A DNA stretch of 29,301 nucleotides from a virus: positions 1 through 29,301 of IMG/VR virus record IMGVR_UViG_3300021364_001341. One strand, 5' to 3'. The position numbers and the translations under genes were made by a program. The notes below the pieces were generated by a model. That model saw only the letters and a list, made by a program, of their open reading frames with translations. It searched no databases and had not been told where the DNA came from. How positions within the stretch are numbered: position 1 is the first letter of the stretch; the number at the start of each line of letters is the position of its first letter. Of this stretch, positions 21,974 to 29,301 are shown piece by piece.

Positions 21974-23373
21974 TGACTACAGCACCAACATATGATGTAC
22001 CACAAGTCCCTTCGGCATTTCCATGCCCACCAGGTGATATCTTTAATCTTCCTACAAAAGAAGAGTTACTCAATGCAATCAATAAGATTGCACAAATACC
22101 AAGTGAAATTAAATCCTTTTTAGTAGAAAAGAAAGATGAGATAGCAGAAGACGTAGCAAAAGAATTACAAAAAATATCAGATGAAATCTCTGAGTTTATG
22201 GAAAAGATAGCAGACATACTATCTCCGTATTGGCAAAAAGGCACTATTCGCAATTGGCAAAAAGAAGCAAAAGATGCCATCACTGAACTCTTACAAGAGT
22301 TGCATCTCTATATTCCAACAAAGATAATGGAAATCATATCAAAACTTATTCCTTTTGATTTTAATGTAACTGTTCTTGGTATAGAAATCAATCTTCTAAA
22401 GATATTTACTAAAGAAGAGCAACTCAGAATCAAGACTCAAATTGCAGAAGATGTTGATAAGTTTTTTGCTATGGTTGCCGAAGAGTTTCAAGGATTCAAA
22501 GCAGACTTTGGTGTATTATGTAATGAGTGGAAAGCAAAGATGACTTGGCAGTATATTAAAACTAAGTTACAAAATCTTTTAACAGAAGGATTACATAGTA
22601 TCTTTGGTAAGTTGATTGATAAGTTTGATGAGATATGGGACGCCCTTGGACTGCCTAATCTAATTGCATTGTTTACTTTAGATGTGGGTGCATTGATTGA
22701 AGAAGCAATTGCAAAACTAAGAGAAAAAAGAGACGAGTTAGTAGAGAAAGTTCAAAATGCAGTAGGCGAAGCAAGAGAAAAGCTCGAAGAAGAATTGGCA
22801 AGAATTAATGCAGACATATTAGGTGTCATCGAAGATATTAGTCTCTTTGGTTTTAATGTTAGAAGTATTATTGGTGGGTTTATTGATGAGAATGTCGCAT
22901 CTTTAGAAGAGAAAATTATGGAGTTCAAACTAGCATTAGAAGACTTCAAACAAAATTGGCAGAAGAAGTTATTAATGGAATGGGTAAAGATTGTGAAGAA
23001 GTTCTTTGATGCAATCGGTCTAGGAAAAATCTTTGAATTCTTAACATTTACATTTTGTGATTTACTCAATCTAATAGGATTCCCTTTTGCAATCAACATA
23101 AGTAATGCGACTTTACCAAAACCAGTCCATCCAGAAGTAATAAAAGACCCTGCATTACTAACATTCAGTGAAGGAACAGCATCGTATGATGGAGATGGTG
23201 AGACTCAAAGTTTTTCTATACCAAGTGGCAGTGGTTCTATTCATGTTTTTGTAAATGGCGAAGCACAAGTCGGAGGAATACTTGGGTCTTATTCGATTTC
23301 AGATGGAAATATTACTTTTAGAGACAGTAGTGTTCCAAATGTTGAAGATATGGTTTCGATAATAAAGATATAA
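21973..23373 (+). CDS. Large helical virion structural protein
   Basis: A 466-aa protein. Proline-rich start (VPQVPSAFPCPPGD), then long charged helices (residues 30-370) with coiled-coil character, for example 'KLREKRDELVEKVQNAVGEA'. A small beta module at the C-terminus ('YDGDGETQSFSIPSGSGSIH' then VFVNGEAQ) resembles 'xFVNGxxQ' domains common in phage tail proteins. It sits between gp5 and gp25; I recall similar unnamed proteins in the same place in cyanophages. Probably a baseplate component; specific role unknown. One-base overlap with gp5. Confidence 0.65.
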   Translation: MTTAPTYDVPQVPSAFPCPPGDIFNLPTKEELLNAINKIAQIPSEIKSFLVEKKDEIAEDVAKELQKISDEISEFMEKIADILSPYWQKGTIRNWQKEAKDAITELLQELHLYIPTKIMEIISKLIPFDFNVTVLGIEINLLKIFTKEEQLRIKTQIAEDVDKFFAMVAEEFQGFKADFGVLCNEWKAKMTWQYIKTKLQNLLTEGLHSIFGKLIDKFDEIWDALGLPNLIALFTLDVGALIEEAIAKLREKRDELVEKVQNAVGEAREKLEEELARINADILGVIEDISLFGFNVRSIIGGFIDENVASLEEKIMEFKLALEDFKQNWQKKLLMEWVKIVKKFFDAIGLGKIFEFLTFTFCDLLNLIGFPFAINISNATLPKPVHPEVIKDPALLTFSEGTASYDGDGETQSFSIPSGSGSIHVFVNGEAQVGGILGSYSISDGNITFRDSSVPNVEDMVSIIKI

Positions 23374-23375
23374 CG

Positions 23376-23383
23376 TATAAATA
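23376..23383 (+). promoter_or_regulatory. T4-type late promoter directly before gp25
   Basis: Perfect TATAAATA in the 15-base gap between the helical protein gene and gp25, ending five bases before the gp25 ATG. Transcription should start at or next to that ATG; no Shine-Dalgarno sequence is present. Confidence 0.72.
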
Positions 23384-23388
23384 GATTT

Positions 23389-23808
23389 ATGGCCGATTAT
23401 CTAAAACCAAATTCTAAAGTAAACGCAAAGAAAAATTTGTATTCAGATTTAGATTTGTTTATGAATCCACATCCGGTAACAAAAGACGTTACAACTAAAA
23501 AAGATTCAGATGCAATCAAAAGGTCAGTAAAAAATATCATTCTAACAAACAAATTTGAAAGACCATTCAAACCAAATTTTGGTGCAAGTGTTCGTAATAT
23601 GCTATTTGAGTTAGACTCTCAAAGACAGATACGAAAATTCACAAAAGAAATAGAAAAGATGATTTCTATTTTAGAACCAAGAGTTAATAATGTAAAAGTT
23701 GCATTAGGTGAAATGAGAGGTAATGATTTAAACATGACAGTGTTTTATAATATTGTCAATGGTCTTCCAAATCAAGGTGTAGAATTCACAGTAACGAGGG
23801 TAAGATAA
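23389..23808 (+). CDS. gp25: gp25 baseplate wedge protein (GPW/gp25 family)
   Basis: A 139-aa protein (T4 gp25 is 132 aa). 'DAIKRSVKNIILTNKFERPF' (42-61) with 'KPNFGASVRNMLFELDS' and the family's EPR core in 'ILEPRVNNVKV' (about 94-104) identify it. gp25 forms the inner wedge collar with gp6 and gp53 and primes sheath assembly. The promoter box lies five bases upstream; its stop overlaps the next ATG by one base. Confidence 0.9.
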   Translation: MADYLKPNSKVNAKKNLYSDLDLFMNPHPVTKDVTTKKDSDAIKRSVKNIILTNKFERPFKPNFGASVRNMLFELDSQRQIRKFTKEIEKMISILEPRVNNVKVALGEMRGNDLNMTVFYNIVNGLPNQGVEFTVTRVR

Positions 23809-24215
23809 TGGCAACAGTATATAAATTAGTAGTAGAAAAATTAGGTGGGACAGACCCATCAACATTCAAACCAAAAGTTGGTGAGATATTTTATGACCCA
23901 ACAACAGGAACATTAAAAGTTTCTGATGGTTCAACATTAGGTGGTAATGGTTTACCAGTTACACTTGCTGGAACAGTAACAGGTCATTTAATACCTGATA
24001 CAAATGATGCATATGATTTAGGTAGTGCTGAATTTAAGTTTAGAGACATGTACTTATCAGATAGTACTATTCACACTGCATCAGGTTCTATCTCAACAGA
24101 GAACAATGTTTTATCATATAACGGAGAACCAGTCATACTAGAATCACATTTAAAGACTTTAGTTGCAGAGTCAACTTCATGGGACGACTTTCAATCTAAA
24201 GTAGAAGGATTATAA
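23808..24215 (+). CDS. Structural protein with fibre-type repeat motif
   Basis: A 135-aa protein between gp25 and gp6. Residues 62-83 contain 'LIPDTNDAYDLGSAEFKFRD' followed by MYLSD, a motif widespread in phage tail fibres and collagen-like tail proteins. The start 'GEIFYDPTTGTLKVSDGST' is also fibre-like. It could be a small fibre or wedge accessory. Overlaps both neighbours by one base. Not part of the T4 gp25-gp6 pair. Confidence 0.6.
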   Translation: MATVYKLVVEKLGGTDPSTFKPKVGEIFYDPTTGTLKVSDGSTLGGNGLPVTLAGTVTGHLIPDTNDAYDLGSAEFKFRDMYLSDSTIHTASGSISTENNVLSYNGEPVILESHLKTLVAESTSWDDFQSKVEGL

Positions 24216-26086
24216 TGGCAGTAAATAGTTCAAACATAAACATTACAGAAACAGATTTCGAAGCAATTGCAGATAACCTTAAAACTTATCTAAAAGGTCA
24301 AGAGAACTTTAAAGATTATGACTTTGAAGGCTCAAACATGTCAGTTCTAATTGACTTGATGGCATACGCATCTCATATTGGTGCTATCAATACAAACATT
24401 GCCGCATCAGAGTTGTTCTTAGACTCAGCACAAATCAGAAAGAACGTTGTATCACGTGCAAAAGATTTAGGATTTATACCTGCTACTGAAAAGGCATCAT
24501 CTGCCACTGTTGTAGTAGACATTAATAATATTGCTAAAGCTGATGGAACAATACCAACAGCAGATGAAATGATATTGCCTAGAGGACATAGATTTAATAG
24601 TGTCTTTGATGGTGTATCATACGAGTTCGTAGTTACTGAATCGGTCACACCAACAAAATCAGTAAACGACTTTAACTATGAGAGTGTAGAATTAGTTCAA
24701 GGAACTTATGTCACTGATACATTTATATTTGATAATCAAATACAGAATCCAAAATTTGTATTATCAAATGCAAGGGTTGATAGAAATAGAATTGATGTTG
24801 CAGTAACATCAAATGGTAGAGAAGAATCATATTCATTATCTACCAATGTATCAACAATTAATGCATCGAGTAAAGTATATTACACACAAGAAAATGAAGA
24901 AGGATTTGTAGAGATATATTTTGGTGATGGAGTATTAGGTACTGGTCTTAAAGACGGTGATGCAATCGAAGTTACATATGTTGTTGTTGATGAAGAACAT
25001 GCAAACGGTGCCAGAATATTTGGTATGTTAGATTCACTGAATGGATTCTCAAATGCAACAATTACAACAATAGATATTGCATCAGGTGGTGCAGAAAAAG
25101 AATCAATCGAGTCAATCAAGTTTAAAGCAACAAAATTCTATACATCACAAAACAGATTAGTCACACTGAATGACTACAAAGCAAAGGTCCAAGAGTATTA
25201 CTCAAATGCAGATGCAGTTGCAGTATGGGGTGGAGAAGACAACGACCCACCCGAGTATGGTAAAGTCTTTGTATCATTAAAACCACAAAATTCAGATTAT
25301 CTTTCAGAAGTAGAAAAGACAGACGTACAAAACAAACTTAACGCATTGAATATGTTGACTGTAAGACCAGTGATTGTTGATGCAGACATTACTAAGATAT
25401 TAATTACAACAACATTCAAGTATAACAAAAACGATACCACTTTGTCAAAAGGCGAGTTAGAAACAATTGTAAAGAATGCAATTATCAAATACGATACAGA
25501 AAACTTGAATAACTTCGATGCAATCTTTAGGCATTCAAAACTCGTAACAGCAATTGACAATGCACAATCTTCAATTTTATCAAACGTCACTAACGTTAGA
25601 TTGAAGAAAAAGAAAACTGTATCATTAGGTACAGATAAAGGTTTCGAAGTTAACTTTGGTAATGCATTCTACAATCCACATTCTGGTCATAACGCAGATG
25701 CTGGTGGAATATTAACATCAACAGGAATCAAAATACAAGGTGATTCAGTGAATGACCATTTCTTTGACGATGACGGAAAAGGAAATATTCGTAGATTTAT
25801 AATAGAAGCAGGAACAAGAGTAACAAAAGACAGTGAGGCAGGTACAATAGACTATGTCTCAGGAAAGATTTCGATTGACGCCATCAATATTACATCAACA
25901 AGTAATATCGATACCTCAATTGAATTCACCGTAATACCAAGTAGTAACGATGTCGTTGCAATCAGAGGTTCTTTGATTGACATTGATAAAGATAGTATTA
26001 GTGTTACTGGTGAAGTAGACACCATCGCAAGTGGTGAATCTAGTGCTGGTGTTGGTTTTACAACCACATCAACATCTAGTTATTAA
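24215..26086 (+). CDS. gp6: gp6 baseplate wedge protein
   Basis: A 623-aa protein (T4 gp6 is 660 aa) with baseplate J-type features. The N-terminal 'KDYDFEGSNMSVLIDLMAYA' (33-52) and 'ASELFLDSAQIRKNVVSRAK' (64-83) are the typical gp6 start. The middle has 'VEIYFGDGVLGTGLKDGDAI' (about 232-251) and 'RLVTLNDYKAKVQEYY' (about 311-326). gp6 forms the dimeric inner ring of the wedge with gp25 and gp53. Expressed in the same rightward late run. Confidence 0.9.
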   Translation: MAVNSSNINITETDFEAIADNLKTYLKGQENFKDYDFEGSNMSVLIDLMAYASHIGAINTNIAASELFLDSAQIRKNVVSRAKDLGFIPATEKASSATVVVDINNIAKADGTIPTADEMILPRGHRFNSVFDGVSYEFVVTESVTPTKSVNDFNYESVELVQGTYVTDTFIFDNQIQNPKFVLSNARVDRNRIDVAVTSNGREESYSLSTNVSTINASSKVYYTQENEEGFVEIYFGDGVLGTGLKDGDAIEVTYVVVDEEHANGARIFGMLDSLNGFSNATITTIDIASGGAEKESIESIKFKATKFYTSQNRLVTLNDYKAKVQEYYSNADAVAVWGGEDNDPPEYGKVFVSLKPQNSDYLSEVEKTDVQNKLNALNMLTVRPVIVDADITKILITTTFKYNKNDTTLSKGELETIVKNAIIKYDTENLNNFDAIFRHSKLVTAIDNAQSSILSNVTNVRLKKKKTVSLGTDKGFEVNFGNAFYNPHSGHNADAGGILTSTGIKIQGDSVNDHFFDDDGKGNIRRFIIEAGTRVTKDSEAGTIDYVSGKISIDAINITSTSNIDTSIEFTVIPSSNDVVAIRGSLIDIDKDSISVTGEVDTIASGESSAGVGFTTTSTSSY

Positions 26087-26087
26087 T

Positions 26088-26147
26088 ATGTATGAAGTGA
26101 TTACGGCATTTACCGTAAGTAGCATTCCATTAACTTGGTTTTTATAG
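26088..26147 (+). other. Gap between gp6 and next gene: 6-bp inverted repeat and 19-codon ORF
   Basis: The 73-base gap holds an inverted repeat TTACGG/CCGTAA (26101-26106 and 26113-26118, loop CATTTA) and a 19-codon hydrophobic ORF (MYEVITAFTVSSIPLTWFL) from ATG 26088 to TAG 26147, without a clear ribosome-binding site. The hairpin lacks a directly following T-run, so it is not a clear terminator; it may be an mRNA-processing or attenuation element. Confidence 0.3.
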
Positions 26148-26159
26148 GAGGAAACTAAA

Positions 26160-26651
26160 ATGGCAGATAAAAAAATTACCGCTCTAAACTTAATTGATGA
26201 AGCGGATATTAACGGTGCAGACTTATTGCACGTAGTAGACGACCCAAGTGGGACGCCTGTAAATAAGAAATTAACAATCGAAAGATTATTCAACAATGTA
26301 CCATCATTCTTAGCATTCGATGACATTGAATCTTTAGATGAGTCAACTTCAGTATCTTCAGGTATCTCAGCAGGTGAGGCAATTACAAAACTAGATTTCA
26401 CAGGTGAATCTGGTGGTGTAGACTTAGACATTGATTTAGGTGCCCCAACTCACGAAGGTCAAATGAAAATAATAATTAGAGTGAAGGACGATGTGGCAAT
26501 TAATGCAGACATCGATGTCCCATCATCTAATTGGGTAACAGGAACAGCTTCTGATTCACTAGTTATGGCATCTAACAGTGCTGTAGTATTAGTTGCAGTT
26601 GCTTCAGTATGGTATCCAGTTGCTACTGTAGGTACAGTAACAATTAACTAA
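26160..26651 (+). CDS. Small virion structural protein
   Basis: A 163-aa protein with a start typical of marine phage structural proteins, '[20 protein letters not shown]' then [19 protein letters not shown], followed by a beta-rich C-terminal half ('[20 protein letters not shown]'). Perfect AGGAGG ribosome-binding site nine bases before the ATG, the strongest in the window, suggesting high-level synthesis. Likely a fibre- or baseplate-associated protein present in many copies (inference). Confidence 0.6.
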   Translation: MADKKITALNLIDEADINGADLLHVVDDPSGTPVNKKLTIERLFNNVPSFLAFDDIESLDESTSVSSGISAGEAITKLDFTGESGGVDLDIDLGAPTHEGQMKIIIRVKDDVAINADIDVPSSNWVTGTASDSLVMASNSAVVLVAVASVWYPVATVGTVTIN

Positions 26652-26663
26652 TAGCAGAGATAT

Positions 26664-29301
26664 ATGGCTCATCAAAATCATGTTGTAGATAAATTATCTA
26701 CTCGATTATCAGGACTTCTTCCAGAATATATTAGGGAAGATGCACCTATATTCGAAGCATTCTTGCAATCATATTTTGAATACTTAGAGTCAGAAATCAT
26801 AGTTCTCGAATCAGTCGATGAACTAGATGCTATTCAACTCGAGGACGGTACTGTTGAGGGTGATACATCTATATTATTACTCGAAGATGGTACCGACCCA
26901 CTTGAATCAGACATAGACAATGCTAAACTGATTTACGAACAAGATAAAGAACCCCTATCAGTTGGTGAATATATCTATGGTGAAACTAATAAGTCGGTTG
27001 CCAAGATACTAACTCACCACATTTCAAAAGTAAAGAAAATTCTGATTGTCGATACGATATCAGGTACAGGTTTCGCAGAAGGCGAAAAGATTACGGGTAG
27101 AGATGGTAATCAAACAGGAGTTGTATCATCTTATAAAGAAAACAGTATTGTTGCAAGTAACAGATTACTAGACTATTCAGATGTTGATGAAACATTAGAA
27201 TCATTCTTACAATACTTTCAGAAAGATTTCATACCATCTTTAGATTTAAAAGATACACAAAACAAAAGACTTACATTAAAGAACATAGGTAAATTATACA
27301 AGCAGAAAGGAACAGCAGAGTCAGTTCAATTCTTAATGCGTATACTTTACGGACTCAATTCAGAAATTAAATATCCCATAGACGAAACAGTTTCTGCTTC
27401 AGAATCAAATTACAGTGAAGACAGAAGAATGTTTGTCGTTATGGACGCAGGTGGTACGCCACAAGCAACGGATAGAATCGTACAATACAACGAAGTCGAC
27501 ACAACTCTAGTCGATGCAGAGGCAGTCGTAGAGCAAGTCAACATTATTAGTTCAACTAATCGACAGTATTCACTGTCAATATCAGATACACATAGAGGAA
27601 CTTTTCAACCAAACAAAAGAGTTACACTACAAGACAGAGATGGCGTAACAGCATATCAAGGAACAGTAAAAGGTATTGTATCAGGTGTAATTAAATCAGA
27701 TACATCAACATACTTTGGTTTAGAAGACGATGCTGGTGACTTATTACTAGAAACTGGTTCTGGTTTATTATATGAGAAACCAACGATTGGTTCGATGTAT
27801 GATTTAAACGACCAAATAAGATTTACTGGTTCAAAAACAGATACAGAGGAAGTTGATGCAATAGGTATTGTTGCAGGTCTATCAAGAGGACCAGTTGAAG
27901 AGATATACTTAGAAGAAAGTGGCGAAGGATATTCAGCAAATGATATTATTATCTTCGAAGATGAAGGTACTGAAGGTGGTGGTGCAGAAGCAATCATCTC
28001 AGCAGTCGGTGATGAAATCACTTTAGAAAATGCAAGTGCATTAGACCAATACGAATTAATCGCAACAGCAGGACAAACAACGTTTGGTGGTGTTGACAGT
28101 AACGGAAATAGTATTCGTGATTTAAATGATAAACCAATCGCATTGAATGGTTTAAAGGTTAAAGTCTTTGTCGATGGTATAGAACAAGCAGAAACTAGTT
28201 TCGAAGAAAAACTCGATAGAGTTGTCTTCTCATCTTCACCTACACCAAGTGGTGGTGAGAGGGTAGAAATAGTATCAGAGTTCAGCAGACTTGTTGAAGA
28301 AGATGCCGACCCAATTATGTTAGAGTCATCTGACCAGAGAATCAGACGAATTATTATCACAAATGGTGGTGCTGGTTATCAAAAATTACCAAGAGTATTC
28401 CCAGGTGGTTATCTATACTTTGATGACGTTTCAGATTATACAGTGGGTGAAGTTGTAACAGGACAATCTTCAAATGCAACTGGTATTATATCACGTATTG
28501 ATACAAAAAACAAGCGATTGGTCATCAAAAGATTATCAACAGATACTGGTGAGTTTACAGAAGAAATTATAGAAGGTGGTTCATCAACAACCGAAAGAGC
28601 TTGTACATTCGCAAACGTTACAGCAGGTACAGGTGCAAAACTCTTTGCTTGGTCATCACAAATTGGTGGTGTGGAAAAAGTTAGATTTACAAATCAAGGT
28701 TACAACTTTGATGAAGATGCAATCCTTGGTAATAATTCATTCTTTAATATAATGATTACAACACCAACTACAGTTGGTTCATTAAGTAAAGATGTAGTCT
28801 TTACTGGTGAAACATCTGGTGCAACAGGTAGTGTTGTATCATTCGATGCACAAAGAAACATACTTAAGTTTACAACAAGAAATGGTACTTTCCAAAAAGA
28901 TGAGAAAGTAACTTACGCAAATACAGACAGTTTTAAAGTTATTGAGTTTGACCCATATGATGCTAGAGGTGAGTTTGCTGGAGAAGGTGTTATCTTAGAT
29001 AACTTCTTAGGAGAAAAGGGTTACGCATCTAACAGCACATCAAACATACAAGATAGTAAGTTCTATCAATCACATTCATATGTTATTAAAGTTGGTAAAG
29101 CAATCGATGAATATAGGTCAGTAGTTAAAGATATTGTTCACCCATCAGGTCACATCTTTTTCGGAGAAGTTGCTGTAGAAAACATCATCGTATCAGATAC
29201 AAAAAATGGTAGATTTAGTAGAAGAGTCGATGTAGATGGTGTTGATAACTCTCTTGCATTAGAACAAAGGGCATTTGTTCCTACTATCATTATTACATTA
29301 G
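26664..29301 (+). CDS. Giant baseplate/tail structural protein (3' end outside window; positional gp7 counterpart)
   Basis: The frame opens at ATG 26664 and is still open at the window edge (879 codons). The start 'LSGLLPEYIREDAPIFEAFL' with 'QSYFEYLE' and later 'GKLYKQKGTAESVQFLMRIL' (about 211-230) is characteristic of very large wedge proteins in marine T4-like phages. The C-terminal part so far has 'KFYQSHSYVIKVGKAIDEYR' then a 'HPSGHIFFGEV' block. Several GE-x-SGATG modules (about 27010-27130, 28440-28590, 28795-28925) repeat and are shared with gp53. T4 encodes gp7 after gp6, so this may be its counterpart; by-eye similarity to T4 gp7 is not evident. Confidence 0.75.
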   Translation, partial: MAHQNHVVDKLSTRLSGLLPEYIREDAPIFEAFLQSYFEYLESEIIVLESVDELDAIQLEDGTVEGDTSILLLEDGTDPLESDIDNAKLIYEQDKEPLSVGEYIYGETNKSVAKILTHHISKVKKILIVDTISGTGFAEGEKITGRDGNQTGVVSSYKENSIVASNRLLDYSDVDETLESFLQYFQKDFIPSLDLKDTQNKRLTLKNIGKLYKQKGTAESVQFLMRILYGLNSEIKYPIDETVSASESNYSEDRRMFVVMDAGGTPQATDRIVQYNEVDTTLVDAEAVVEQVNIISSTNRQYSLSISDTHRGTFQPNKRVTLQDRDGVTAYQGTVKGIVSGVIKSDTSTYFGLEDDAGDLLLETGSGLLYEKPTIGSMYDLNDQIRFTGSKTDTEEVDAIGIVAGLSRGPVEEIYLEESGEGYSANDIIIFEDEGTEGGGAEAIISAVGDEITLENASALDQYELIATAGQTTFGGVDSNGNSIRDLNDKPIALNGLKVKVFVDGIEQAETSFEEKLDRVVFSSSPTPSGGERVEIVSEFSRLVEEDADPIMLESSDQRIRRIIITNGGAGYQKLPRVFPGGYLYFDDVSDYTVGEVVTGQSSNATGIISRIDTKNKRLVIKRLSTDTGEFTEEIIEGGSSTTERACTFANVTAGTGAKLFAWSSQIGGVEKVRFTNQGYNFDEDAILGNNSFFNIMITTPTTVGSLSKDVVFTGETSGATGSVVSFDAQRNILKFTTRNGTFQKDEKVTYANTDSFKVIEFDPYDARGEFAGEGVILDNFLGEKGYASNSTSNIQDSKFYQSHSYVIKVGKAIDEYRSVVKDIVHPSGHIFFGEVAVENIIVSDTKNGRFSRRVDVDGVDNSLALEQRAFVPTIIITL

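Noticed and set aside
27656-28360. Long ORF on the minus strand (234 codons)
   Set aside because: It lies entirely inside the giant rightward structural gene, has a low-complexity serine/isoleucine-rich product, and has no ribosome-binding site; it is a shadow of codon bias.
1-29301. tRNA genes, CRISPR arrays, integrase, insertion sequences or homing endonucleases
   Set aside because: No cloverleaf, regularly spaced repeats, recombinase or HNH/GIY-YIG motifs could be found on either strand by reading.

Overview
The window is AT-rich, densely packed virus DNA from a T4-like contractile-tailed phage (marine myovirus type). Recognisable T4 homologues are gp59 (helicase loader), gp32 (ssDNA-binding protein), a gp33-like late-transcription coactivator, gp4 (head completion), gp26, gp54, gp48, gp53, gp5 (without lysozyme domain), gp25 and gp6. 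There are also hub (gp27-like) and tape-measure (gp29-like) candidates. T4-type late promoter boxes (TATAAATA) precede structural genes. A phage-encoded ribosomal protein bS21, low GC and Gram-negative-type sugar genes (kdsB) suggest a marine proteobacterial host; a pelagiphage of the HTVC008M kind is a reasonable guess, but host identity is inference.

Layout. (1) Positions 1-10751, rightward: a 5'-truncated radical SAM/SPASM gene and a short SDR; then many small accessory ORFs, three of them behind near-identical sigma70-type promoter cassettes whose -35 box overlaps the stop codon of the previous gene. Next come a possible lysis cassette (two tiny membrane proteins plus an exported SleB-type cell wall hydrolase), a PD-(D/E)XK nuclease, a gp33-like protein, gp59, a GNGPS-motif glycosyltransferase-like protein, gp32, a GC-richer intergenic stretch that looks like structured RNA, bS21 and a small basic protein. 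(2) Positions 10752-17558, leftward (read right to left): gp4, HAD phosphatase, KdsB, an unknown 289-aa protein, a conserved 191-aa protein, gp54, gp26, a two-TM protein and a 540-aa tape-measure candidate. (3) Positions 17595-29301, rightward: gp48, gp53, hub, gp5, helical structural protein, gp25, fibre-motif protein, gp6, small structural protein and the first 879 codons of a very large baseplate protein cut off by the window edge.

The most striking observations: (a) gp26 ends on an eight-U slippery run directly before its stop codon, and the -1 frame stays open for exactly 59 codons up to one base before the next gene. This is the architecture of a tail-assembly-chaperone programmed frameshift placed two genes upstream of the tape-measure candidate. 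(b) bS21 sits behind a structured intergenic element and appears to be made from a nearly leaderless mRNA. (c) At least four genes have a promoter box only 5-8 bases before an ATG that lacks a Shine-Dalgarno sequence. (d) Two T4-type late promoters face each other in the gp4/gp48 gap. No tRNA, CRISPR array, integrase or insertion sequence was seen.
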